A DNA stretch of 64,000 nucleotides, taken from contig NZ_ATTQ01000011.1 in NCBI RefSeq assembly GCF_000419765.1, positions 1 to 64,000 of the forward strand, given 5' to 3'. Source of the DNA: Rhizobium mongolense USDA 1844 (GTDB lineage: Bacteria; Pseudomonadota; Alphaproteobacteria; Rhizobiales; Rhizobiaceae). A model generated the notes under the pieces. It saw only the letters and a list, made by a program, of their open reading frames with translations, was not told the DNA's origin and did not search any database. Shown here in pieces: positions 1 through 8,129 of this stretch (position 1 is the stretch's first letter; the number at the start of each line of letters is the position of its first letter). The translations under genes and the position numbers were made by a program.

Positions 1-326
1 ATCGCCGTGCACAGATTGGTCTTGCGCGACAGGCAGGACGGGCATTGACGGCATTCCGGCGTATAGAGCGGAATGACGTGGTCGCCCTTCTTGACCGAGG
101 TGACGCCCGGGCCGACATCGACGACGATGCCGGCACCCTCATGGCCGAGGATTGCCGGAAACAGGCCCTCCGGATCGGCGCCTGACAGCGTGAAATCGTC
201 CGTGTGGCAGATGCCGGTCGCCTTGACCTCGACCAGAACCTCGCCGGCCCGCGGGCCTTCCAGCTGCACGGTCATGACTTCCAGCGGTTGTCCAGCCTGA
301 ACGGCAACGGCGGCGCGGGTTTTCAT
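1..326 (-). CDS. frmA: S-(hydroxymethyl)glutathione dehydrogenase, 5' part (class III alcohol dehydrogenase)
   Basis: Oxidises S-hydroxymethylglutathione, the adduct of formaldehyde and glutathione, to S-formylglutathione in the cytoplasm. The first 108 codons are present; the rest lies beyond the window edge. Visible are the catalytic zinc region (GICHTDDF, then GHEGAG) and the start of the structural-zinc loop (CRQCPSC...NLC). This spacing is typical of class III zinc alcohol dehydrogenases. The ATG at 326 follows a weak purine stretch. A second, glutathione-independent formaldehyde dehydrogenase lies at 19.4 kb, so the organism probably has two formaldehyde-oxidation routes. Confidence 0.93.
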   Translation of the reverse strand, partial: MKTRAAVAVQAGQPLEVMTVQLEGPRAGEVLVEVKATGICHTDDFTLSGADPEGLFPAILGHEGAGIVVDVGPGVTSVKKGDHVIPLYTPECRQCPSCLSRKTNLCTA

Positions 327-1152
327 CTTTTATCCCTTTCTAACGCTCATTCCCTCATCGAATTGGCTGCCGCGCGCGGCATGTCATCCACCCACACAGG
401 AGGCCTCGTGGTCTTTCGCCGCTTGAGGCTTGTCTGCCTTCTTAGCTGGACGACCGCGTGGCGCGTCGCCGAGGCCCGTGCCGCTGTTAAAAATCCAGCG
501 GCGGCCGGCGGCAGAAATACATATTTTCGGAGTGTGCGCATCTGAAGTCCTCCCGATGTTGGTGTTCACCCGGGGCTCATCGGGAGACCACAAGGCCGAC
601 CCAAGCGCTCAACTTGTTGTCTATGATGGGACGTTCGCTTCCGTCAGCGTGTCACGGTTCGCCAGGTGGGCAGGAGGCACCATTGTTGCCCGTCCTCGTA
701 CCTACGGGACTCTGCCGCTCCCATTCGGCAAAGCCTTGAAGCCGGAAACCAAGCAAATACGATAAGCCTTTCAAATCACGTAAGCAATAATAAATAAATT
801 GCTCGGTACAGGGCAAAGAATAGATGCGGTAGTTTTCCGGATCCACCTCAGCGAAGGTTGCGGTATTTACCGTCCTACGAGCCGCGGAATTCGTCGGCTG
901 ATAGTTGCCATCATAGCTTCGCTTGCTGCCCACCTGCCCTACAGTTCGCGATCGTGAACCACGGCTATGCATGCAAGCGGGGCGCGCGCTGTTCTCGCAG
1001 GATGCGCAGACAAAGTCTGCAACCACGGAACCAAGGCGCGCTCAGGTGGTTGCAGCTGGCCGCTGGTACAGACAGTGCATGCGTGGGCCGCCCCGCCGTG
1101 ACTGCAGTCGGCACCACTCTCGGTGATCGCCGAATACGTCAAATCCCAGCGG
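327..1152. other. Long stretch with no recognised gene
   Basis: No protein family is recognised here. On the minus strand a very good ribosome site (GGGAGGACTTCAG) precedes an ATG at 541 that opens a 64-codon frame to 347. An overlapping frame ending at 384 reads as a basic GRPAKK-containing peptide and looks more protein-like, so a small frameshifted gene upstream of frmA is possible. The rest, 600-1150, holds only short arginine- or proline-rich frames typical of noncoding GC-rich DNA. The 1153-1298 part is described separately as repeats. Confidence 0.4.
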
Positions 1153-1203
1153 GAAGCGGCCCAGGGCCGCTCTCGCCTTCCTCCCCGGCCTGAACGCCGG
1201 GGG
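1153..1203 (-). repeat. About 50-bp GC-rich hairpin repeat, copy 1
   Basis: Read on the minus strand this contains CCGGCGTTCAGGCCGGGG, then GGAAGGCGAGAGCGGCC and a second small inverted repeat. Almost the same sequence, with about three differences, occurs on the plus strand at 47068-47118 beside a TnpB remnant. I infer an IS200/IS605-type right-end or omega-RNA-like hairpin left by a decayed element. No transposase is visible here. Confidence 0.5.
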
Positions 1204-1220
1204 TATCCCGCGAGGTTCAC

Positions 1221-1298
1221 CCGGACGAGGTTTCCGGACGGATGAGAGCTAAACTGGCGGGGACGCAGAGTCAGCCGGCGTCCGGAAACCTCGTCCGG
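1221..1298. repeat. Perfect 20-bp inverted repeat at the end of the ABC ATPase gene
   Basis: The arms are 1221-1240 and 1279-1298, perfect reverse complements separated by 38 bp. The right arm encodes the last residues of the ABC ATPase (stop at 1271-1273), so the left arm is an inverted copy of that 3' coding end. It could act as a large hairpin terminator for the minus-strand operon, or it could be the scar of an inverted duplication. There is no T-run after the arm. Confidence 0.75.
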
Positions 1299-2011
1299 AA
1301 ATCCGAAACCAGATCGTCCAGCGCCTGGACGTGGCGGGCCTGGCGCGGGATGTCGACATCGAAGATGCCTCGCACACGGGCTGGCCGCGGTGACAGCACG
1401 ATGACACGATCTGCCAACAGAAGCGCTTCCCGAAGATTATGCGTCACCATCAGGGCAGTGGTGGGCCTCGCCGACCACACCGTCATCAGCAGACGCCGCA
1501 ATTTGTCAGCCGTCCGTTCGTCGAGCGAGGCGAAAGGCTCGTCCAGCAAAAGGATCGCAGGTTCTGTGGCAAAGGCACGCGCGAGGGCAGCGCGACGCGC
1601 AAGGCCGAGCGAAAGTTCTGAAGGATAGAGCGACCGCATCGAGGACAAGCCCAGAATGTCGAACAGCCCGTCCAAGTCCATGTCCCGCGTGCCTTGAGAC
1701 AGCGCAAGGCGGACATTCTGCTCGACGGTTCGCCAAGGCAAAAGCACGGGCTCCTGGAATACCGCGGCCATGCGATTGGAGCCGCCCTTGGGCAACTGAT
1801 AGCTGCCGTAAAACGCCTGATCGAGCCCCAGCAGAATGCGCAAGGTCGTGGTTTTACCGCAGCCGGACGGCCCGAACAAACAGGCAAATTCCCCCTGCCG
1901 CACCTCGAATGAAAGTCCGCGCAGGGCATCGATGGTCACGCCCTCAGCCGACCGGAACGTCTTCTCGGCAATGTCGACCTTAAGCGGGGCGGCGGCGCCA
2001 GCGTGTTGCAT
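1271..2011 (-). CDS. ABC transporter ATP-binding protein, nitrate/sulfonate/taurine type
   Basis: Cytoplasmic ATPase of an importer in the SsuB/TauB/NrtD group, 246 residues. Walker A is GPSGCGKTTT and Walker B is LLLDEP. The ABC signature is degenerate, reading LSLGL instead of the usual LSGGM. The ATG at 2011 lies inside the end of the permease gene; a TTG three codons upstream is an alternative start. It is the last gene of a permease and binding-protein operon, and its 3' end carries one arm of a 20-bp inverted repeat. The substrate is not evident. The neighbouring formaldehyde dehydrogenase hints at C1 or sulfur-compound use, which is inference. Confidence 0.88.
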   Translation of the reverse strand: MQHAGAAAPLKVDIAEKTFRSAEGVTIDALRGLSFEVRQGEFACLFGPSGCGKTTTLRILLGLDQAFYGSYQLPKGGSNRMAAVFQEPVLLPWRTVEQNVRLALSQGTRDMDLDGLFDILGLSSMRSLYPSELSLGLARRAALARAFATEPAILLLDEPFASLDERTADKLRRLLMTVWSARPTTALMVTHNLREALLLADRVIVLSPRPARVRGIFDVDIPRQARHVQALDDLVSDFRTRFPDAG

Positions 2012-2798
2012 GTCGTTCAAATGGCTGCACCAGGAGGAGTTCGATCAATAGCATAATGGCAACGAAAGCCAGCGAATAGGCAAGGATGGCGGCGACATCG
2101 AATATCTGGAAGTGAAGATAAATCTGGAAGCCCACCCCATTTGAACGGCCTAGCAACTCGACAACGAGCACGATCTTCCAGATCAGCGCAATACCGGATC
2201 GCGATGCGGCCGCAAAATAAGGCTGCAGCTGCGGCATTAGAATATGGCGGATCCTGTCGAGCGGGCTGAGGCGATAGACTTTTGCCATTTCGGCGTAACG
2301 CGGATCGAGCGCCCGCGCGCCCTCGCGCATGGTGACGACGACATTGGGTATCTTGTTGATCGCCACTGCGCTGATCGCCGCCGCTTCCGTCAGGCCGAAC
2401 CAGATGTAGGCGAGAACGATGACGACCAGTGCCGGGAGATTGAGAAAAAGAACAAGCCACGGATTGAAGAAAGAATCCGCTCGCCGGTGCACGCCGAGCA
2501 AGACGCCGATGACCGATCCGACAAGCATCGCAATAACATAGGCGGCGGCGACCCGGGACAGCGTCACGGCCAGATGATAGGCGAGATCGCCGCTTGCCGC
2601 CTCCTTGACCAGCACACGCCAGACGTCGATCGGCGGCGGAAACCCCCGGCTCGGCCAGATTCCCGCCACGAGGTTCCAGAGCAGGCATAGTCCGAGAAGG
2701 GATGCGAAAGCCGTTGCCGCCGGCAGAAGACCACGGGAAATGGCAGTCACTCGTCGGCCTTCAACAGCCGCTTTTTCCCGTCCGCGTCCTGCTGTCAT
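1980..2798 (-). CDS. ABC transporter permease, SsuC/TauC family
   Basis: Inner-membrane permease of 272 residues with about six hydrophobic segments. The cytoplasmic loop REGARALDPRYAEMAKVY occupies the position of the EAA motif that contacts the ATPase. The start at 2798 overlaps the stop of the binding-protein gene by four bases (ATGA), which implies translational coupling. The 3' end overlaps the ATPase gene by about 30 bases. It makes up a complete importer with its two neighbours; the substrate is unknown. Confidence 0.88.
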   Translation of the reverse strand: MTAGRGREKAAVEGRRVTAISRGLLPAATAFASLLGLCLLWNLVAGIWPSRGFPPPIDVWRVLVKEAASGDLAYHLAVTLSRVAAAYVIAMLVGSVIGVLLGVHRRADSFFNPWLVLFLNLPALVVIVLAYIWFGLTEAAAISAVAINKIPNVVVTMREGARALDPRYAEMAKVYRLSPLDRIRHILMPQLQPYFAAASRSGIALIWKIVLVVELLGRSNGVGFQIYLHFQIFDVAAILAYSLAFVAIMLLIELLLVQPFERHATRWRRRPA

Positions 2799-3784
2799 GT
2801 CTTTAAGGCCCAGAACGTTCCCGGAGCCATCTGGCGCGCCTCACCGACAAGCTTCTCCCCACCCAGTTCGGCCAGGATACCGTATAGCTTGGCGGCATCC
2901 TTCTCCTCCTCTGCGAGCGGCCTGTTCGGAATGCCTTCGCGGTAGCGATCGCGAAGCAGCTCGAGTTCCCTGCCTTCGGCTCGCACGATCGGCGCCAGCC
3001 GCTGCCATTCTGCATCGGACTGTGCCAGGAGCTTCTTGGCCGCACCGCTTGCCCGCAGGAAGTTCATGGCGACGTCCGGGTTTTCGTTTGCCCATTTGTC
3101 ATGGAAAACATAGCCGAGCGCCGAAACCGGCCCCGATGCCCCGAGCGCCTTGGCGGCATCGTCGGCACCCACGAGGCGGCGGAAACCATTTGCCTCCAGC
3201 CGGGCACAGAAATGCCAGAAATTCAGCACAGCATCGAGTTCGCCGGAAACGGCCTTTTCCGACAGGAGGGGCGGTGCGCCGAAAACGATCTCGCTTTCTC
3301 TGGTCAGGTCCATCTTGTGATCACGACGGGCCAGGCCCTGGATCAGGAGCCAGCTCTTGTCGAGCGACCCACCGGTCACGCCAATTTTCTTTCCGGCAAG
3401 ATCAGGAATGGCACGAATGGGCGCATCCTCCTTGACCATGATGGCGCCAACCGCGGTCGAGTAAGGTGCGAGCGTCAGATCCGCACCCTGCGAACGCTGG
3501 CGCGACACCCACAGCCAATCGGAAACGATGATATCGAGATCGCCCGCCAACATGGCGACATTGCTGGCGTCTTCCCCCGCGAAGTAGACGATCTCCACGT
3601 CGATCCCGTTGGCCGCGTCAAACTTGTGATGCTTGATGGTGTCGAGTTCCCAATTCACTGTCCCGAACTTCAAGATGCCGACCCGGATCTTCGGCGCGGA
3701 CGGTTTGGCCAATGCATGGAAGCTCAGGAGACTTGTCGCAGCCAGAACGGCTGCTCCGCAAAGCGCGCGCCTCGATATGTTCAT
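2795..3784 (-). CDS. ABC transporter substrate-binding protein, nitrate/sulfonate/taurine type
   Basis: Periplasmic binding protein of 329 residues. The ATG at 3784 follows GGAGGTGGCATC and opens a signal peptide with a twin-arginine-like start (NISRRALCG), a hydrophobic core and a likely cleavage near ALA-K. The body resembles SsuA/NrtA-like proteins, with segments such as VGILKFGTVNWELDTI and KIGVTGGSLDKSWLL. A longer reading frame to 4051 exists but lacks protein character upstream of 3784. The start overlaps the stop of a 110-residue ORF (3781-4113) by four bases, so that ORF may belong to the same operon. Confidence 0.88.
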   Translation of the reverse strand: MNISRRALCGAAVLAATSLLSFHALAKPSAPKIRVGILKFGTVNWELDTIKHHKFDAANGIDVEIVYFAGEDASNVAMLAGDLDIIVSDWLWVSRQRSQGADLTLAPYSTAVGAIMVKEDAPIRAIPDLAGKKIGVTGGSLDKSWLLIQGLARRDHKMDLTRESEIVFGAPPLLSEKAVSGELDAVLNFWHFCARLEANGFRRLVGADDAAKALGASGPVSALGYVFHDKWANENPDVAMNFLRASGAAKKLLAQSDAEWQRLAPIVRAEGRELELLRDRYREGIPNRPLAEEEKDAAKLYGILAELGGEKLVGEARQMAPGTFWALKT

Positions 3785-4113
3785 GATGCCACCTCCCGGC
3801 CAAATGCTTGCAGCGCCGTCATATTTCCCGGCTCCTGCTGGGGAAGACGCATGTCCAACGGATGAACTTCTGTGACGGATGGCTTCCCGACCACTTTGCG
3901 ATCGGTCGGGACGAGATCGACGAGGTTCAATTGAGCACCTTTCACTGCACGAACGCGCGCAAAACTTGACCGACATGCTTTGCATGCCGTCCGGTTGCCG
4001 GCTTTCACAAGGTGCCCGATGGAGAGCCGACCTAAAGGATACGCGTGCCACAAAGAAGCGTCAATCATTCCGCGAGGAACCGCACCAGTCTGTTCGTTGA
4101 ATGTGCGGCCCAT
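3781..4113 (-). CDS. Small hypothetical protein coupled to the ABC binding protein
   Basis: A 110-codon frame whose ATG (4113) follows GGAGG at nine bases and whose TGA overlaps the ATG of the binding-protein gene (ATGA). That arrangement is typical of a real, coupled gene. It has one C-x-x-C pair (CKAC), no signal peptide and no membrane segment. I do not recognise the family. It could be an accessory protein of the transporter or a short regulatory ORF. Chance cannot be excluded because GC-rich DNA gives many such frames. Confidence 0.45.
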   Translation of the reverse strand: MGRTFNEQTGAVPRGMIDASLWHAYPLGRLSIGHLVKAGNRTACKACRSSFARVRAVKGAQLNLVDLVPTDRKVVGKPSVTEVHPLDMRLPQQEPGNMTALQAFGREVAS

Positions 4114-4160
4114 GTTGACATGCCTCCGACATGATCGCCGCCCCGCAGTTCGCGAGATAG

Positions 4161-4331
4161 AGGCATGGCCACTGGCTGTTCGATGAAGCCGATGCGGCTT
4201 ATGCACGGGCAAAAATAGCCGACGCCGAGATTCTGGAGGAATCAACCGATCGCCGCTACGGCAGCCGGGAATTCATCTGCTGCGATCGGGAAGGCAATGT
4301 CTGGTGCTTCGGCACTTACTGGCCGAACTGA
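4161..4331 (+). pseudogene. C-terminal remnant of a VOC-family (glyoxalase-like) protein
   Basis: The frame after the stop at 4158 reads RHGHWLFDEADAAYARAKIA and then YGSREFICCDREGNVWCFG, ending at TGA 4329-4331. This is the characteristic C-terminus of PhnB/glyoxalase-like VOC proteins (DADAAYARA..., GSREF..DPEGN.W.FGTY). Only about 56 codons remain, with no start and no N-terminal half, so it is a decayed gene on the opposite strand to its neighbours. The rest of 4332-4421 shows nothing. Confidence 0.75.
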
Positions 4332-4421
4332 CGAACCCGGCTGTTGATGGTCCAGAGCAAAATCGCCGCAAACAGCGCAACATCGCGCTGAAAAACGATG
4401 ATCTGATGCGCGGCGGCCTCT

Positions 4422-5075
4422 TTATTCAACGGGGCAAGCCGCGCCGGTTTCCACCCAGGCCTTGATAAGCTCGCCGAACTCGGCCTGCGTGCCCGGCACG
4501 GGCTCGCGGCCCTCGCCTGGCTTCCAGCCCCATCCGACGAGGCCGTCATGGGCCATGTGCTCGGCGATCTCATTCAGGTCCTTGCCGCCGTTGCGGTCCG
4601 GGTCCTTCAACTGCTGACAGATTTCGCCGAGAGATTTTCCGACCCAGGCCATTTCGATCGGCGCCAGATGCCAGGCCGCATTGCCGGGTATGCTCCGCAA
4701 CGTCGGCGACTGCCCGACGACGGTTGCGTTTTCGGCGCCGTGACAGGTGTTGCACATCATGCCGGGAACACCCATACCACCCTCGCCGCGCGTGACCGGC
4801 GGCTCATGCGGCTGCATGCTCATCCTCTGCAGCGGCCGGTCCGTCGCCGGGTGGCAGTTGAGACAGCGTGGATGCTCGATGACCTTGCCCGCTTCCTCGA
4901 ACAAAGCCACCGATCGCGCCTTCGCATCAGCAATCGATAAGAAGGAGGCAGCAGGCTTCAAGGATGTCCTGTCCACGCCCGAGGCCCCTTGCGCGAGTGC
5001 CATGAAGGATGCCGGCAGGGCGGCCAGGAGCGAAATGCTGCCCGCAATGCAAGCGAGAGCCAATCTGCTTTTCAC
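4422..5075 (-). CDS. Dihaem cytochrome c subunit of an isoquinoline-oxidoreductase-like enzyme
   Basis: Exported c-type cytochrome, 217 residues. A signal peptide (MKSRLALACIAGSISLLAALP) is followed by two haem sites, CLNCH near residue 75 and CNTCH near residue 110. The start is a GTG preceded by GGGAGGTCACG. It is the third gene of an operon with the molybdopterin subunit (12-base gap) and the 2Fe-2S subunit. In such three-gene sets the cytochrome carries electrons from the molybdenum hydroxylase to the respiratory chain, so the enzyme probably works in the periplasm. Confidence 0.85.
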   Translation of the reverse strand: MKSRLALACIAGSISLLAALPASFMALAQGASGVDRTSLKPAASFLSIADAKARSVALFEEAGKVIEHPRCLNCHPATDRPLQRMSMQPHEPPVTRGEGGMGVPGMMCNTCHGAENATVVGQSPTLRSIPGNAAWHLAPIEMAWVGKSLGEICQQLKDPDRNGGKDLNEIAEHMAHDGLVGWGWKPGEGREPVPGTQAEFGELIKAWVETGAACPVE

Positions 5076-5086
5076 CGTGACCTCCC

Positions 5087-7243
5087 TCAGCTCGTCGAAG
5101 CACTGACGATCGGCAGGCTCCGCACCGGGTTGCCGGTCAGGCGCCGCCAGGCATTGGCCACGGCTGGACCGACAGGCGGAACGCCCGGCTCTCCGACGCC
5201 CGTCGGAGCTGCAGCGGACGTGATCACCGAAACCTCCACATCCGGCATCTCGTTGATCCTGATCGAGCGATAGTCGTGGAAGTTCGACTGCACGATGGCC
5301 CCGCCCTTTCCAAGCGTCACAGCGTCAAAGAGGACGGCCCCGAGACCGTAGCCGATGCCGCCCTCCATCTGTGCCTTGACGACATTGGGATTGATTGCAA
5401 CACCGCAATCGACCGCACACCAGACCTTGTGCACACGCGGAGCGCCGTCGCTGCCGACCGAGATCTCGGCGACCTGGCCCACATAGGTTCCGAAGCTCTT
5501 GACGACGGCAACGCCCCGCTGCCGCCCTGCTGCAGGCTTCGCGCCCCAATTGGCGATCTCGGCCGCCCTCCTCAAGACCCCCGCATAGCGCGGATCTTCC
5601 GTCAATAGCGCGAGGCGTCCTTCGACCGGATCCTTGCCGACCTTCTGGAGAAGCTCATCGAGGAACGTCTCAACCGCAAAGCCTGTATGGGTATGGCCGA
5701 CCGATCGCCACCAGAGCGGCGGCACGGCGAGCTTCACGTTATGCGACATCACCCGCAGGTTTGCGACGTTGTAGGGGAGATTGGACGCACCCTCGACGGA
5801 CGTCTCGTCGAGGTCGGCCTTGCCCATGATCGACTGGCCGACGATCGTCTGATCCCAGGCCACAATCTGGCCGTTCTTGTCGATCGCACCGCGCATCCTG
5901 TGGAGATACATCGGCCGGTAATAACCGCCGCGGATATCATCCTCGCGCGTCCACATATGCTTGACTGGACGAGATTGGTCGGTTGCCGCAAAGACGGCGG
6001 CCGCCTCCTGCATATAGGGCGAGCCGAACTGGGCCCGGCGCCCGAAACTGCCCCCCGTGATCTGGGTATTGATCCTGACCTTGGAGGGATCGAGACCGAC
6101 GGCCTTTGCGGCCACCGTCTTGTCCATGCCGGGAAATTGCGCCCCGGTGTAGACGTCGAGGCTGCCGTCCGGTGCCTTTATGAACACCGCGTCAAGCGGC
6201 TCCATCGGCGCGTGGGCAAGGAACGGGAAGACGACCTCCGCCGCCAGCGTCTCAAGGCCTTCGCCGGCAAAGGCCCTGTCGACGTCGCCCTTGCTGGCGG
6301 CGCTCAAGCCATTCTCTTTGGCCGTATTGGCGTAATCGGCGGCAAGCTCCTCGCTTGAACGCGTCTCGGCGTCGGAAAGGTCCCAGTCGACCTTCAGCCG
6401 CGAGCGCCCTTTGAGGGCTGCATAGGTGTGTTCGGCATAAACGGCCACGCCCTGAGTCATCTGTTTCACGTCGATGACGCCCGTCACCTTGCGCGCCTGG
6501 CTGTCGTCAAAGGACTTGACGGTCGCGCCGAAGTGGTCGGGATGGGCAACGACGGCGACCAGAAGGTTGTCAGGAACGACGTCCAGCGTAAAGATCGCCA
6601 CGCCGTTGGTCTTGGAAACAGTGTCGAGCTTCGGCAGTTCCTGGCCGATCAGCACGAATTTCTCCGGATCCTTGAGGCTCACCTCCGCCGGTGGCGCTAT
6701 CGCGGCAGCCTTCGAGGCAAACGCCCCGAAGCCGCTCTCCTTGCCCGTGGCCGAATGGCGGATGCGGCCCTTTTGGACGATGATTTCACCTGCCGGAACC
6801 TTCCATTCATCCGCCGCCGCCGCAACCAGCATGGCGCGCGCCGTGGCGCCTGCCTTGCGGAACTGCTCGTAGGAATTGGCGATCGACGACGAGCCGCCGG
6901 TACCCTGCACTCCGAAAGCAAGATTTGCGTATACCTTGTCATCGGCGGGTGAATGCACCGCGCGCATCTGCCCCCAATCAGCATCGAGTTCTTCAGCGAC
7001 CAACGTCGCAAGGCCGGTAAACGGCCCCTGGCCGAATTCGATATGCTTGGAGAGGACCGTCACCGTATCGTCGTTGCCGATCTTCACGAAGGTGTTGAGC
7101 ATCGCAAGACCATCATCGCCGCCGGCCTGAACGCCCGTTACCGCCGCATGGGCAGGCATTCTCGACGTTAGGGCAAAACCGATAACGAGGCCGCTGCCGG
7201 CAAGAAACGCCCGGCGGGTCGTGGAAATATGCTGGAGAGTCAT
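5087..7243 (-). CDS. iorB: Molybdopterin-binding subunit of an isoquinoline 1-oxidoreductase/aldehyde oxidase-type enzyme
   Basis: Catalytic subunit of the xanthine dehydrogenase superfamily, 718 residues, IorB-like organisation. The N-terminus has a twin-arginine signal (TTRRAFLAGSGLVIG), so the folded complex is exported. Molybdopterin-contact motifs include TGGSFGRRAQ and the C-terminal GVGEPGVPPVGPA, whose glutamate is the usual catalytic base. The ATG at 7243 follows GGAGG. The stop of the 2Fe-2S gene lies four bases upstream, so translation is coupled. The substrate, an aldehyde or N-heterocycle, cannot be told from sequence. Confidence 0.9.
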   Translation of the reverse strand: MTLQHISTTRRAFLAGSGLVIGFALTSRMPAHAAVTGVQAGGDDGLAMLNTFVKIGNDDTVTVLSKHIEFGQGPFTGLATLVAEELDADWGQMRAVHSPADDKVYANLAFGVQGTGGSSSIANSYEQFRKAGATARAMLVAAAADEWKVPAGEIIVQKGRIRHSATGKESGFGAFASKAAAIAPPAEVSLKDPEKFVLIGQELPKLDTVSKTNGVAIFTLDVVPDNLLVAVVAHPDHFGATVKSFDDSQARKVTGVIDVKQMTQGVAVYAEHTYAALKGRSRLKVDWDLSDAETRSSEELAADYANTAKENGLSAASKGDVDRAFAGEGLETLAAEVVFPFLAHAPMEPLDAVFIKAPDGSLDVYTGAQFPGMDKTVAAKAVGLDPSKVRINTQITGGSFGRRAQFGSPYMQEAAAVFAATDQSRPVKHMWTREDDIRGGYYRPMYLHRMRGAIDKNGQIVAWDQTIVGQSIMGKADLDETSVEGASNLPYNVANLRVMSHNVKLAVPPLWWRSVGHTHTGFAVETFLDELLQKVGKDPVEGRLALLTEDPRYAGVLRRAAEIANWGAKPAAGRQRGVAVVKSFGTYVGQVAEISVGSDGAPRVHKVWCAVDCGVAINPNVVKAQMEGGIGYGLGAVLFDAVTLGKGGAIVQSNFHDYRSIRINEMPDVEVSVITSAAAPTGVGEPGVPPVGPAVANAWRRLTGNPVRSLPIVSASTS

Positions 7244-7246
7244 GGC

Positions 7247-7705
7247 TCAACCCTCCATCGCTGCGGCGGCATTGTGGATTGCCTGACGGATACGGTGATA
7301 GGTGGCGCATCGACAGATATTGCCGGCCATCGCACCGTCGATATCCTCGTCGGTCGGCTTGGGAATGTTCTGCAGAAGTGAGACAGCCGACATGATCTGG
7401 CCGGATTGACAGTATCCGCATTGCGGGACATCGATGGCAACCCAGGCCGCCCTTACGACCTCGGCCTCCTTGCCCTCCACGCCTTCGATGGTGAAGATTT
7501 CCGAGCCCTCGGCAGCCGAGATCGGCGTAATGCAGGAACGGCGCGTAAAGCCGTCCATGTGAACGGTGCACGCCCCGCATTGCGCCACGCCGCAGCCGTA
7601 TTTCGTTCCGGTGAGTTTCTCGAAATCGCGGATGAACCAGAGCAGCGGCATGTCCGGATCACCGTCGAAAGTCTTCGTCTGTCCGTTGAGCGTGAAAGTA
7701 ACCAT
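7247..7705 (-). CDS. iorA: 2Fe-2S subunit of an isoquinoline 1-oxidoreductase-type enzyme
   Basis: Small electron-transfer subunit of 152 residues with two 2Fe-2S clusters. The plant-ferredoxin-type cluster ligands are YGCGVAQCGAC plus a later cysteine, and the second cluster has CGYCQSGQ and NICRCATY. The chosen ATG at 7705 follows GGGAGG by seven bases; a TTG two codons upstream would also be in frame. It is the first gene of the three-gene operon. It has no signal of its own and is probably co-exported with the Tat-signal-bearing large subunit, which is family knowledge. Confidence 0.92.
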   Translation of the reverse strand: MVTFTLNGQTKTFDGDPDMPLLWFIRDFEKLTGTKYGCGVAQCGACTVHMDGFTRRSCITPISAAEGSEIFTIEGVEGKEAEVVRAAWVAIDVPQCGYCQSGQIMSAVSLLQNIPKPTDEDIDGAMAGNICRCATYHRIRQAIHNAAAAMEG

Positions 7706-7861
7706 GGCCAAGCCTCCCGGTTTGCTGGATCCGGAAGGGCTCCAGCGAGCATCGCAGCATCTTCACGGTGCCCAAATTACGGCAGAGTCTGCCTGTTGGC
7801 CATGGACGCACCGGTAACACCTCCGTTACCCGGAGGCGGCTCCGTTTAAGAAAACCGAGCA

Positions 7862-8101
7862 TTAGGCAGCCAGCGCGCGAGCTTTCAACCAAAGAAACAA
7901 GGGAAATTTGCTCCAGCGGCTCATGTGGCCCCGCCCTTCTGTCAGGTCCGCAGTCGGCTCTCGAAGAGAGCTAATCGCAAAGCCTGTTGATTCCAGACCA
8001 CTGACATAAGCCTCTAGCGGCTGCGCCACCGGTAGAACACCAAACAGAAGCCCAGCATTTGAGCACCGGCCTTTCCGCGCACCAATTGAAATGCTCTCCA
8101 A
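7862..8101 (-). pseudogene. C-terminal remnant of a class I SAM-dependent methyltransferase
   Basis: The frame contains PLEAYVSGLESTGFAISSLREP and ends RWSKFPLFLWLKARALAA. This resembles the last 50-60 residues of UbiE-like methyltransferases, where the final helix-strand reads RWSR.PLFL.L.A. The glycine-rich SAM site and all upstream domains are missing and no plausible start precedes it. It is another decayed fragment in the 4-8 kb stretch. The rest of 7706-8129 shows nothing else. Confidence 0.55.
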
Positions 8102-8129
8102 CCATTTGACTACAACGCCAATGCTGAAA

